DNA of 64,000 bases from Ornithinibacillus sp047228935. Lineage in GTDB: Bacteria > Bacillota > Bacilli > Bacillales > Amphibacillaceae. Within the stretch, counting starts at the first letter, position 1; the number at the start of each line of letters is the position of its first letter. Where the stretch lies: NCBI RefSeq assembly GCF_047228935.1, contig NZ_JBFEGG010000004.1:62001-126000 (forward strand), read 5' to 3'. The position numbers and the translations under genes were made by a program. The notes beneath the pieces were generated by a model. The model made no database searches, had not been told where the DNA came from, and was given only the letters and a program-made list of their open reading frames with translations. Shown piece after piece: positions 1 to 8,033 of the stretch.

Positions 1-675
1 GCATTTATACAACAATTTCATATTTTACATGATATTAGCTTCGAAGTACCAAAAGGAGAAGTTACCGTTCTACTTGGAAGGAATGGTGCTGGAAAGACGA
101 CTACATTAAGAACAATTATGGGTTTAAACCCTGTATCAAAAGGTTCCATAACATTTAAGGATGAGGATATACCCAATTTGAAGCCTCATTTAATTGCCAA
201 TAAAGGAATTGGATACGTACCTGAAGACCAAGGGATTTTTGAGGATTTAACTGTTGGGGAAAATTTACGAGTTGCGATGAAGCGTGAGGACGAGGAAACA
301 ACAGAGCGATTAGAGTGGATTCTTCAATTGTTTCCAGATTTAAAGAAGTTTTGGAAAAAGCCGGGTGGTCAGTTAAGTGGTGGGCAAAAGCAAATGCTAG
401 CTATAGCGCGTGCTTATGTGAATGAAAATGATTTACTCCTGATTGATGAACCTAGTAAAGGGCTAGCGCCAATTATAGTAGAAAAGGTAATGGAAACGAT
501 TCTCCAAATGAAAGAAAAAACGACTATTCTACTAGTGGAGCAAAATTTTATGATGGCAAGTAAAATTGGCGATCAGTTTTACATTATTGATGATGGCCAA
601 ACAGTTCACAATGGCTTGATGGGAGAATTAAAGGAAGACAAAGCATTAATGAAAAAATACCTTGGTGTATCTTAA
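1..675 (+). CDS. livF: Branched-chain amino-acid-type ABC transporter ATPase, LivF-like (5' end cut by window)
   Basis: This is the ATP-hydrolysing subunit of a Liv-type importer on the cytoplasmic face of the membrane. The frame is open from base 1, so the start codon lies upstream; 224 residues are visible. Seen: Walker A GRNGAGKTT at about residues 28-36, signature LSGGQKQMLAIARA, Walker B LLLIDEPSKGLAP (the DEPS.GLAP form is typical of LivF rather than LivG), and the switch histidine region. The next gene, a LivH-type permease, begins 13 bp downstream after a good ribosome site, so this is the same operon. LivG and a binding protein are probably just outside the window. The substrate cannot be read from the sequence; given the downstream lipid-type enzymes it may be an organic acid rather than an amino acid. 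Confidence 0.9.
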   Translation, partial: AFIQQFHILHDISFEVPKGEVTVLLGRNGAGKTTTLRTIMGLNPVSKGSITFKDEDIPNLKPHLIANKGIGYVPEDQGIFEDLTVGENLRVAMKREDEETTERLEWILQLFPDLKKFWKKPGGQLSGGQKQMLAIARAYVNENDLLLIDEPSKGLAPIIVEKVMETILQMKEKTTILLVEQNFMMASKIGDQFYIIDDGQTVHNGLMGELKEDKALMKKYLGVS

Positions 676-687
676 GGAGGAAATGAC

Positions 688-1548
688 ATGGACTTAATTG
701 TTAGCTTAACAGTCAATGGACTTGCAACAGGTATGTTAATATTCCTCCTTGCTGCGGGATTAACACTAATATTTGGTTTGATGAGCGTGTTGAACTTTGC
801 ACACGGAGGATTATTTATCTGGGGTGCGTATACTGGAGTTTGGATCTATCTATTAACAGATAGTTTCTTTTTAGGAATTATTTTAGCTATTTTAACAGGG
901 TTAGTGCTAGGACTTATAACGGAACGACTTATTATTAGACCGGTCTATGGGAATCATATTCAACAAATATTGATTACGTTAGGATTTATGCTCGTTTTAC
1001 AAGAGTTAATTAAGGTTGTTTTCGGACCAGATCAAAAAGCGGTTTATCCTCCAGCATGGTTAGAAGGGAGTTTTCAACTAGGTGATATAACACTAATAAA
1101 ATACCGTTTGTTCATAATAGTGGTGGGAATCGTTCTTTTTCTAGCCATATTCCTGATTCTGAGGAAAACACGTATTGGTTTAATTGTTAGGGCAGGTGTT
1201 ATGAATCGTGAAATGGTTCAAACACTTGGAATTAATATACGTTTTGTCTTCATGGCAGTCTTCATGGTAGGAGCTGCACTTGCTGCACTAAGTGGTATGT
1301 TACATGCTGGATACTCAAGTGTAATTTATGCAGAAATGGGACTAGAGTTTTCTATCCTTGCCTTTATTGTAGTTGTAATCGGTGGTATGGGAAGCTTTAC
1401 AGGTTCATTATTTGCAGCATTATTAGTCGGTTTGGCACAAGCATATATGGCTTATTATGTGCCTGCATTATCACTTGCAGTAAACATGCTAATTATGACC
1501 ATAGTACTAATCTTTAGACCACAGGGATTATTTAAGGTGAAGGGGTGA
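688..1548 (+). CDS. livH: Branched-chain amino-acid-type ABC permease, LivH-like
   Basis: Integral membrane permease, 286 residues, one half of the translocation channel of the Liv-type importer. It has about eight hydrophobic segments and the family core near residues 15-40 (GLTLIFGLMSVLNFAHGGLFIWGAYTG split over two helices) and the EAA-like cytoplasmic loop around residues 158-180 (RKTRIGLIVRAGVMNREMVQTLGI). The start ATG follows AAGGAGG at good spacing. Its stop overlaps the GTG start of the next permease by 4 bp, which indicates translational coupling. Length is normal for LivH (about 290). Substrate is inferred only from family. Confidence 0.9.
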   Translation: MDLIVSLTVNGLATGMLIFLLAAGLTLIFGLMSVLNFAHGGLFIWGAYTGVWIYLLTDSFFLGIILAILTGLVLGLITERLIIRPVYGNHIQQILITLGFMLVLQELIKVVFGPDQKAVYPPAWLEGSFQLGDITLIKYRLFIIVVGIVLFLAIFLILRKTRIGLIVRAGVMNREMVQTLGINIRFVFMAVFMVGAALAALSGMLHAGYSSVIYAEMGLEFSILAFIVVVIGGMGSFTGSLFAALLVGLAQAYMAYYVPALSLAVNMLIMTIVLIFRPQGLFKVKG

Positions 1549-2546
1549 GGGGCATGGTATTACGAAGTATGTCAAAAAGTAATTTAATCTATCTTGGTGT
1601 TACAGCAATCTTGCTCATTTTACCATTTATTTTAACAGGTCGAAGTGTCCAATTCATGATTACCCAAATCTTTATCTTCGCAATTTTTGCGATGAGCTAT
1701 GATCTTCTACTCGGTTATACAGGAATCATTTCATTTGGTCATGCGATGTTCTTTGGAATTGGTGCTTATACAACGGCTATTTTTATGGATCGTTTTGATG
1801 CTAGTTTTGGAGCGTTACTATTAGCGATTGTAGTTTCGGTATTGTTTGCTGGAATAGTGAGCTTTATCGTTGGCGTGTTAACTTTAAGATTGAAGAGTCA
1901 TTTCTATGCGATGCTAACCCTAGCTTTTGCTGGATTATTCTTAGTAGCAGCAGAAAAATGGCGTTCACTTACAAAAGGAAATGACGGGTTTACGATTAAA
2001 GTGCCGGAATTGATAAGGGATTCTACGACTCTATATATTGTAAGTTTAATTTGTTTAGTATTAATTTTCTTTGGACTAAGAAGATTAACCAATTCACCGT
2101 TCGGAAGAGTTTTAGTTGCAATTCGGGAAAATGAAAATCGTACCGAGTCCTTAGGATTTAAAGTACTCCACTATAAAGTGTTAGTCAGTATCGTAGCTGG
2201 TGTTGTAGCAAGCTTCGCTGGGGTTTTATATATGCTGTCACTTCGTTTTGTTAATACAAGTGTGTTTCATACAGATATGACAATTGATGTTCTATTGATG
2301 ACAATCATTGGTGGTGTCGGTACACTTGTTGGTCCAATTCTTGGTGCAGCACTTATTGAGTTAGCACATCATTGGATATCAGGACTTGCGAATGTTCACT
2401 GGGTTTTTGAGCGTTGGATTATTCTTTACGGAACAGTCTATATTCTAGTTGTAATTTTCTTCCCGCTAGGAATTGTTGGAACACTTAGGCAGAAGTTTGC
2501 AGGACGTTCGAAAAAGAAAGTGACTATTGAGGAGAAGGCTAGTTAA
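1545..2546 (+). CDS. livM: Branched-chain amino-acid-type ABC permease, LivM-like
   Basis: Second permease of the Liv-type importer, 333 residues with about nine to ten membrane segments. The family loop is clear: SYDLLLGYTGIISFGHAMFFGIGAY near residues 50-75 and a cytoplasmic coupling loop (NSPFGRVLVAIRENENRTESLG) near 185-205. The GTG start overlaps livH by 4 bp; an ATG three codons later is also possible. The C-terminus is basic (GRSKKKVTIEEKAS). It is followed after 15 bp by the ketosynthase-like gene, so transporter and enzymes appear to be one transcription unit. Confidence 0.9.
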   Translation: MRGMVLRSMSKSNLIYLGVTAILLILPFILTGRSVQFMITQIFIFAIFAMSYDLLLGYTGIISFGHAMFFGIGAYTTAIFMDRFDASFGALLLAIVVSVLFAGIVSFIVGVLTLRLKSHFYAMLTLAFAGLFLVAAEKWRSLTKGNDGFTIKVPELIRDSTTLYIVSLICLVLIFFGLRRLTNSPFGRVLVAIRENENRTESLGFKVLHYKVLVSIVAGVVASFAGVLYMLSLRFVNTSVFHTDMTIDVLLMTIIGGVGTLVGPILGAALIELAHHWISGLANVHWVFERWIILYGTVYILVVIFFPLGIVGTLRQKFAGRSKKKVTIEEKAS

Positions 2547-2561
2547 GTAGGGGGTGAAGTG

Positions 2562-3572
2562 ATGGCGTCGATAGGAATTGTTAGTACAGGTGTTTATCTT
2601 CCAGAAAATAGAATGACGGCAAAAGAAATATCAGATCAGGCAGGAATTCCTGTTGAAGTTGTAGAACAAAAGATGGGAATAAAAGAAAAGCCTATTCCTA
2701 GTAAAGATGATCATACAGCCGAAATGGGGATCCTTGCCGCCAAACGTGCAATTGAAAAAGCGGGTATAAACCCGAAAGAAATTGATCTTGTCATTTATAT
2801 CGGTGAAGAGCATAAGGAATATCCTTTATGGACAGCTGGAATTAAGCTTCAGCATGAAGTTGGTGCTGTACATGCATGGGCATTTGATACAGCATTAAGA
2901 TGTGGAACGACGATTATGGGGCTAAAGGTTGCAAAAGATATGATGAAATCAGACCCTAGCATAAATACAGTACTTCTTGCAGGCGGGTATCGCAATGTTG
3001 ACTTCATAAATTACAAGAATCCTAGAACTCGATTTATGTTCAATTTAGCAGCTGGTGGTGGTGCTATAATTTTGCAAAAAGGCCATCATGCCAATCAACT
3101 ACTAGATTCGCATATCATTACTGACGGTTCCTTTTCTGAAGATGTCTATGTCACAACTGGTGGGACGAAAAATCCAATCACAAAAGAAACATTAGAGGCT
3201 GGGTTGTATCAGTTAGATGTTCTCAATCCCTCTGGTATGAAGGAACGGCTTGAGCTTAAATCGATGAAAAATTTTATAACATGTATTGAACGTGCGCTTG
3301 ATAAAAGCGGCTATACAAAAGAAGATATCGGTTATGTTGCGATGCTTCATATGAAAAAGTCAGCGCATTTATATGTGCTAAACCAACTTGGGGTGGATCA
3401 TGATAAATCTATATATCTAGAAGATTATGGTCACATTGGGCAGATGGACCAAATATTATCACTAGAATTAGCGGAAGAGCAAGGCAAGTTGAAGCAAGGA
3501 GATATTGTGGTGTTAGTCTCTGCAGGCATTGGCTATGCTTGGGGGGCAAATATTATAAAGTGGGGAGAATAA
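2562..3572 (+). CDS. 3-oxoacyl-ACP synthase III (FabH)-like enzyme
   Basis: Thiolase-fold condensing enzyme of the KAS III / HMG-CoA synthase group, about 336 residues, which forms or cleaves beta-ketoacyl thioesters through an active-site cysteine. Seen: N-terminal domain GIVSTGVYLPENRMTAKEI, catalytic cysteine in ALRCGTTIMG near residue 115, histidine in AMLHMKKSAH near 265, and the terminal GIGYAWGANIIKW. At the place where FabH has the third catalytic residue in YGNTS, this protein has DYGHIGQMD, so Asn is replaced by His. A GTG one codon upstream (2559) is an alternative start. It sits between a Liv importer and a hydrolase/dehydrogenase pair, so a role in acyl or ketoacyl substrate catabolism is more likely than housekeeping fatty-acid initiation. 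That role is inference. Confidence 0.75.
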   Translation: MASIGIVSTGVYLPENRMTAKEISDQAGIPVEVVEQKMGIKEKPIPSKDDHTAEMGILAAKRAIEKAGINPKEIDLVIYIGEEHKEYPLWTAGIKLQHEVGAVHAWAFDTALRCGTTIMGLKVAKDMMKSDPSINTVLLAGGYRNVDFINYKNPRTRFMFNLAAGGGAIILQKGHHANQLLDSHIITDGSFSEDVYVTTGGTKNPITKETLEAGLYQLDVLNPSGMKERLELKSMKNFITCIERALDKSGYTKEDIGYVAMLHMKKSAHLYVLNQLGVDHDKSIYLEDYGHIGQMDQILSLELAEEQGKLKQGDIVVLVSAGIGYAWGANIIKWGE

Positions 3573-3584
3573 GGAGGATCACTA

Positions 3585-4493
3585 ATGGCAAATGTCGTGC
3601 TCAAAAAAGTAAGTCTACCAAATGGTGAGGAATTTGCTTATCGGGAACGTGACGGTGGAGAGGACATCGTTGTGTTAGTACATGGAAATATGACCTCTTC
3701 TGTTCATTGGGATTTAGTAATCGAAAATTTATCAGAACAGTATAAAGTTTATGCAGTGGATTTAAGAGGGTTCGGTGAATCTAGCTATCACAATCAGATT
3801 ACTGCTATTAAAGATTTCTCACATGATGTAAAACAGTGGGTAGATATTATTGGGATTAAAGATTTTGCCCTTGTAGGATGGTCGTTAGGTGGAACGGTTT
3901 GTATGCAATTTTGTGTTGATCATCCAGGGTTATGTAATCGATTATTCCTTCTTGCCTCTGGCTCTACCCGTGGTTATGCTTATTACCCATTAGGTGAAGA
4001 CGGTATGCCCGACGTTAACAACCGAATTCAAACATTAGATGATATGTTTAAGGACAGTAAGCGTCTCGCTGTTCAAGGAGCATATGATTCGAAAAACTAT
4101 GATTTGCTTCGTCAAACTTGGGATATGGTCATTTATACGGATAATAAGCCAGATGAAGAACGCTATCAGAAGTATTTAGAGGATATGACAACACAGCGTA
4201 ATCTAGCAGAAGTTTACCATGCACTTAACATCTTTAACATCAGCTCAGTTCATAATGGGTTAACAGAAGGGGAAGACCGTGTGAAAGATATCGACATTCC
4301 GGTCCTTATTGCCTGGGGTGAGAATGATTTAGTCGTTACGAAACAAATGACGGAAGAAATCCGGGAAGACTTTGGTGACAAGGCAGTTTATAAAGAGTTA
4401 AAAGGGTGTGGACATTCTCCATTAATTGATGATTTAAATCTGTTAATCGGTGTTATGGAAGAGTTTTTCTCTAGTGTTACTAGTGTGAATTAA
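3585..4493 (+). CDS. Alpha/beta hydrolase
   Basis: Cytoplasmic hydrolase of the alpha/beta fold, 302 residues, no signal peptide. Seen: oxyanion-hole motif VLVHGNMTSS (residues 31-39), nucleophile elbow GWSLGG with Ser100, acid Asp248 in AWGENDLVV and His277 in KGCGHSPL; the triad is complete. It resembles the 3-oxoadipate enol-lactonase / carboxylesterase branch, but the substrate cannot be assigned. ATG start follows AAGGAGG by 7 bp, and the gene begins 12 bp after the ketosynthase-like gene, so they are co-transcribed. Together with the flanking condensing enzyme and reductase it could cleave a thioester, lactone or beta-diketone intermediate. Confidence 0.8.
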   Translation: MANVVLKKVSLPNGEEFAYRERDGGEDIVVLVHGNMTSSVHWDLVIENLSEQYKVYAVDLRGFGESSYHNQITAIKDFSHDVKQWVDIIGIKDFALVGWSLGGTVCMQFCVDHPGLCNRLFLLASGSTRGYAYYPLGEDGMPDVNNRIQTLDDMFKDSKRLAVQGAYDSKNYDLLRQTWDMVIYTDNKPDEERYQKYLEDMTTQRNLAEVYHALNIFNISSVHNGLTEGEDRVKDIDIPVLIAWGENDLVVTKQMTEEIREDFGDKAVYKELKGCGHSPLIDDLNLLIGVMEEFFSSVTSVN

Positions 4494-4515
4494 AACAGTA
4501 AAAGGAGTTTAATAA

Positions 4516-5259
4516 ATGAGTAGATTACAAGATAAGGTAGCGATTATTACTGGAGCAGCAGGTGGAATAGGGTTTGAGGCAGCACGTAAATTTGGTCATG
4601 AAGGCGCGAAAGTTATTATTGCTGATTTTGATGAAGCTAAGGGTATAGAAAGTGAAAAGAATTTACTTGAAGAAGGGATTACGTGTAAGTTTGTCCAAGT
4701 AAACGTTGCTGATCGTGAAAGTGTCGATACGATGGTGGATAAAGCTTTAGCTGAATACGGTAAGATTGATATTTTAATTAATAATGCCGGAATTACGAGA
4801 GATGCGATGCTATCAAAAATGACACTAGAGCAGTTTCAACAAGTAATCGATGTAAACCTTACTGGGGTATTTAATTGTACCCAGGCGGTATTACCATCCA
4901 TGGTTGAACAAGGGAAGGGTAAAATTGTCAATACCTCCTCTGTGACAGGGACATATGGAAATGTCGGGCAAACGAATTATGCAGCAGCGAAGGCAGGACT
5001 AATTGGGATGACGAAAACATGGGCGAAAGAATTAGGGCGAAAGGGAATTAATGTAAATGCCGTTGCACCAGGTTTTACTATGACTGCAATGGTATCTGCA
5101 ATGCCTGATAAAGTGATTGATAAGATGAAGGAAATGGTACCGATGCAGCGACTAGGGAAACCTGAAGATATCGCAAATGCGTATCTATTTCTAGCATCAG
5201 ATGAGTCGGATTATGTGAATGGACATGTGTTGCATGTGGATGGCGGAATTATGATGTAA
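4516..5259 (+). CDS. Short-chain dehydrogenase/reductase, FabG / acetoacetyl-CoA reductase-like
   Basis: NAD(P)-dependent SDR, 247 residues, standard length. Seen: cofactor motif TGAAGGIG (residues 12-19), NNAG (89-92), catalytic Ser141/142, Tyr155 and Lys159 in the YxxxK motif, and the PG motif VAPGFTMTAM. The C-terminus VNGHVLHVDGGIMM is typical of FabG and 3-oxoacyl-CoA reductases. It is the last gene before a strong terminator, so it closes the Liv/ketosynthase/hydrolase operon. A role in reducing or oxidising a 3-oxo/3-hydroxyacyl intermediate follows from the family; CoA versus ACP specificity is not visible. Confidence 0.85.
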   Translation: MSRLQDKVAIITGAAGGIGFEAARKFGHEGAKVIIADFDEAKGIESEKNLLEEGITCKFVQVNVADRESVDTMVDKALAEYGKIDILINNAGITRDAMLSKMTLEQFQQVIDVNLTGVFNCTQAVLPSMVEQGKGKIVNTSSVTGTYGNVGQTNYAAAKAGLIGMTKTWAKELGRKGINVNAVAPGFTMTAMVSAMPDKVIDKMKEMVPMQRLGKPEDIANAYLFLASDESDYVNGHVLHVDGGIMM

Positions 5260-5274
5260 TTGGACTTATGGTTT

Positions 5275-5307
5275 AAGGCGTTTGGATGAGAATCCTACGC
5301 CTTTTTT
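5275..5307 (+). terminator. Rho-independent terminator of the Liv/SDR operon
   Basis: Stem AAGGCGT/ACGCCTT (5275-5281 and 5297-5303) with an inner GGAT/ATCC helix and a T-run to 5307, 16 bp after the SDR stop codon. Confidence 0.85.
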
Positions 5308-5353
5308 GCTGTTTAAGAAAGTGCAGAGGAGTATCTTCATGGGTAATTGTGAA

Positions 5354-5426
5354 AACTTCGGGTCATATCGATTCAACTTCGGGTGAAGCAACAAAAACTT
5401 CGGGTCAAATCCAACAAACTTCGGGT
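5354..5426. repeat. Four copies of AACTTCGGGT at exact 21-bp spacing
   Basis: The decamer AACTTCGGGT occurs at 5354, 5375, 5396 and 5417, each exactly 21 bp apart (two helical turns), with unrelated sequence between the copies. A degenerate fifth copy (CTTCATGGGT) may lie at about 5335. The block sits between the SDR terminator and the acyl-CoA synthetase gene and occupies most of the 246-bp gap. Function unknown; it is similar in period and in the CCCGAA core (other strand) to the longer repeat in the purine operon at 20608. Confidence 0.9.
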
Positions 5427-5505
5427 CTTTAGCCTCAAAAGGGAATCTGTAACCGTCATGTAACTCCAATTTCCTAAACTATTAATAGAATGTGGAGGGA
5501 TACGG

Positions 5506-7005
5506 ATGCATGCGAATTTGGACTGGTTACAGAGTAGAGTCAATATATCTCCAGAAAAGCAAGCAGTTGTAGATGCTATGACGGATGATTCTTGGACTTA
5601 TAAAGAACTTCATGAAAGAACGAATATAATAGCAAATTTCTTTTTAACAAAGGGAGTTAAAAAAGGTGATCGAGTTGCTATTTTAGCGCCGAATCATATT
5701 GGGTATTTAGATTTCTTTTTTGCTTGTATGCGGATAGGGGCGATTTTTATCCCATTAAACTGGCGATTAAGTACGGATGAATTGACCTATGTCATAGAAG
5801 ATTCTAAGCCTAAAATAATAGGAACGGCACCGTCGTTTTTGGATAAATTACAACAAACTGGATTGGATGCAGATATCATTCATATCGATGACAATCATTA
5901 TTATAGAACGCTGAACTATGAACAACATATTTTTGAAGTGGCAATGAAGGAAGAGGATCCACTTGCCATGATTTATACTGGGGGAACGACAGGGCGCCCA
6001 AAGGGTGTTGTTTTATCTCATCGCTCAATATTATGGAATGCTTTAAATACAATTGTAAGCTGGGACCTCGGTGCAGATGATGTATCGTTAATTACCACTC
6101 CGATGTTCCACACAGGCGGACTAAATGTGTATACGCTGCCTTTATTATTAGCTGGGGGAAAGGTAGTTCTATCTCCTGATTTTCAGCCAAAAAAAGCGGT
6201 CGAAGACTTAATGAAATATCAATGTACGGTCGTGCTATTTGTCCCAACGATGTACCATATGATTATTCAAACGAAGGAATTTCAAGAAGCGAGTTTTCCG
6301 AATATGAAAGTGTTTGTTTCTGGTGGAGCTCCTTGTCCACATAAGATTTATGATGCCTTTTGGGAAAAGGGGATTGCTTTTAAAGAAGGTTATGGATTAA
6401 CAGAGGCAGGGCCGAATAATTTTTTCATTGATCCAAAAGATACCATTCGTAAAATTGGTTCAGTCGGTAAGCCGATGCTATTTAATACTATTAAAATTGT
6501 GAAGGATGATGGTTCACTTGCAGGAGAAAATGAAGTTGGGGAACTTATCCTAAAGGGTCACCATTCATTTGAATATTACTGGAATAAGCCGGAGGAAACG
6601 AAAGAAGTCTTGAAGGACGGTTGGGTCCATACAGGTGACCTTGCTAAGCAAGATGAAGAAGGCTATGTGTACATCGTAGGGCGCAAGAAAGAAATGATTA
6701 TTTCCGGTGGAGAGAATGTGTATCCACTAGAAATTGAACATTGGCTAGAAGCTCATGACTTAATTGATGAGGCAGCTGTTATTGGTTTACCTGATGAAAA
6801 ATGGGGTGAAATCGTGACGGGATTTGTTTCATTAAAGGGGGACTTAACGGAGGAAGAGTTAATAGCATATTGTAATCAAAAACTAACTCGGTATAAAGTT
6901 CCTAAGAAGTTTTATTTCCTAAGTGAACTACCGAAAACACATGTTGGAAAAATAGATAAAGGATTATTGAGGAAAAAGGTTATTAAAAATAGCACAACCT
7001 TGTAA
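5506..7005 (+). CDS. AMP-forming acyl-CoA synthetase (FadD-like)
   Basis: Activates a carboxylic acid to its CoA thioester through an acyl-adenylate, 499 residues, cytoplasmic. Seen: phosphate-binding loop AMIYTGGTTGRPKGVV near residues 154-169, GYGLTEAG near 298, the adenylate motif DGWVHTGDLAKQDEEGY near 372-388, hinge GRKKEMIISGGENVYP near 392-407, and C-terminal catalytic lysine in HVGKIDKG near 482. ATG follows a TGGAGGG ribosome site. It lies after a terminator and a repeat block, so it likely has its own promoter, but it is oriented with the Liv operon and completes a plausible uptake-activation-reduction set. Chain length and aromatic versus aliphatic substrate are unknown. Confidence 0.88.
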   Translation: MHANLDWLQSRVNISPEKQAVVDAMTDDSWTYKELHERTNIIANFFLTKGVKKGDRVAILAPNHIGYLDFFFACMRIGAIFIPLNWRLSTDELTYVIEDSKPKIIGTAPSFLDKLQQTGLDADIIHIDDNHYYRTLNYEQHIFEVAMKEEDPLAMIYTGGTTGRPKGVVLSHRSILWNALNTIVSWDLGADDVSLITTPMFHTGGLNVYTLPLLLAGGKVVLSPDFQPKKAVEDLMKYQCTVVLFVPTMYHMIIQTKEFQEASFPNMKVFVSGGAPCPHKIYDAFWEKGIAFKEGYGLTEAGPNNFFIDPKDTIRKIGSVGKPMLFNTIKIVKDDGSLAGENEVGELILKGHHSFEYYWNKPEETKEVLKDGWVHTGDLAKQDEEGYVYIVGRKKEMIISGGENVYPLEIEHWLEAHDLIDEAAVIGLPDEKWGEIVTGFVSLKGDLTEEELIAYCNQKLTRYKVPKKFYFLSELPKTHVGKIDKGLLRKKVIKNSTTL

Positions 7006-7046
7006 TAGATTGGAGCTTTGTTGTATTAGTCCTTACTCTTACTAAT

Positions 7047-7081
7047 AAACTCACACAGTATAACTATTGCTGTGTGAGTTT
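7047..7081. terminator. Bidirectional terminator between convergent genes
   Basis: A 12-bp stem AAACTCACACAG / CTGTGTGAGTTT (7047-7058 and 7070-7081) lies between the acyl-CoA synthetase and the convergent MerR gene. Confidence 0.8.
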
Positions 7082-7089
7082 CCATTTAA

Positions 7090-7917
7090 TTAAACTTTTT
7101 GCTGGACATGCACCATAATTTTTGTGACATATTCTCCCTCATGATTTTTCACAATCGAATCGTATATGTATTCTTCAAACACATAATCACCTAAAGTTAA
7201 ATTTAAACGCTCCATTTCGGTAAGAAGCCGTTTGTATGTGAGGTTGACCGTTGAGACATCCCCAACATGGTAGCCGATAAGAAAATCCCCCTTAACAGCT
7301 TTAAAATATGGGTGACCTTCCTTAGGGGTAGGCTGCTCAATATATAAATAACTATAATTTGTATATTCTCCCTTTAAGATGTGCTCCTTTTTCGTTATGA
7401 CTCCGATTGGATATCCGGAATCTAGATTGGATATGTATAACTCATCGATGAAATCAGAAACAACTTCTACAAATTCTTCATTTGATATGTTTTCAATATT
7501 TCTACTTAAATAAAGTGTTGCTTCTGGTAATGGTGTTAACGTTATTCGATTAAAATCGGTTTTCGCTGCTTCTTCCATTAATTCTATTTTCGCTTCAATA
7601 ATTTTTTCCTTCATTTCTATCTCTTGACGCTTCTTTACAACTTCTTCTTTCTTTTGATACATCAAATCCAAAAAACGTTCAGGTGATTTGTTGTTCATGT
7701 AGTTTTGTATATCTTTAAGTGGCATATCTAAATCTTTTAACAAGTCAATCACCATAAACAATTCTAATTGGTGAATGGAATAAAAACGATATCCTTTATC
7801 ATTTTTCAATACAGGGGATAAAAGCCCAATCTGATCATAATAAAAAAGGGTTTGTTTATTTACTTTACAAAGTTTGGCAAACTCACCTGAACTCAAATAT
7901 TTCTTTTTTTTACTCAT
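7090..7917 (-). CDS. MerR-family regulator with C-terminal effector domain, BmrR-like
   Basis: Multidrug-sensing type transcription activator, about 275 residues. Seen: N-terminal MerR helix-turn-helix FAKLCKVNKQTLFYYDQIGLLSP and second wing, a long dimerisation coiled coil near residues 75-120 (rich in E, K and I), then a roughly 150-residue C-terminal domain of the GyrI/BmrR effector-binding type (for example YPIGVITKKEHILKGEYTNYSYLYIEQP). I chose ATG at 7917 because a GGAG site lies 9 bp upstream; a GTG at 7932 would place the start almost in the -35 of the shared operator. It is divergent from an MFS exporter and very probably controls it through the operator at 7935-7965. Confidence 0.87.
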   Translation of the reverse strand: MSKKKKYLSSGEFAKLCKVNKQTLFYYDQIGLLSPVLKNDKGYRFYSIHQLELFMVIDLLKDLDMPLKDIQNYMNNKSPERFLDLMYQKKEEVVKKRQEIEMKEKIIEAKIELMEEAAKTDFNRITLTPLPEATLYLSRNIENISNEEFVEVVSDFIDELYISNLDSGYPIGVITKKEHILKGEYTNYSYLYIEQPTPKEGHPYFKAVKGDFLIGYHVGDVSTVNLTYKRLLTEMERLNLTLGDYVFEEYIYDSIVKNHEGEYVTKIMVHVQQKV

Positions 7918-7934
7918 TATTTTCATCTCCACTC

Positions 7935-7965
7935 TTGACTATATAGTTACTATATACATTAGGAT
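7935..7965 (+). promoter_or_regulatory. MerR-type promoter/operator of the MFS exporter
   Basis: -35 TTGACT (7935-7940) and -10 TAGGAT (7960-7965) are separated by 19 bp, the over-long spacer that MerR proteins untwist. The spacer carries a perfect dyad, TATATAGT-T-ACTATATA (7940-7956). This is the standard MerR arrangement, here reading toward the MFS gene. Confidence 0.88.
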
Positions 7966-8033
7966 ATTTAGTTGTAAACAGATAAAGCATGATGAATATG
8001 ACTATGAGAAATAAGGTTAGGGAGATTATAAAC

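Noticed and set aside
5266..5469. 67-codon minus-strand frame between the SDR and acyl-CoA synthetase genes
   Set aside because: It is created by the AACTTCGGGT repeats (DPKF motif every seven residues). No ribosome site, and it runs over the terminator.
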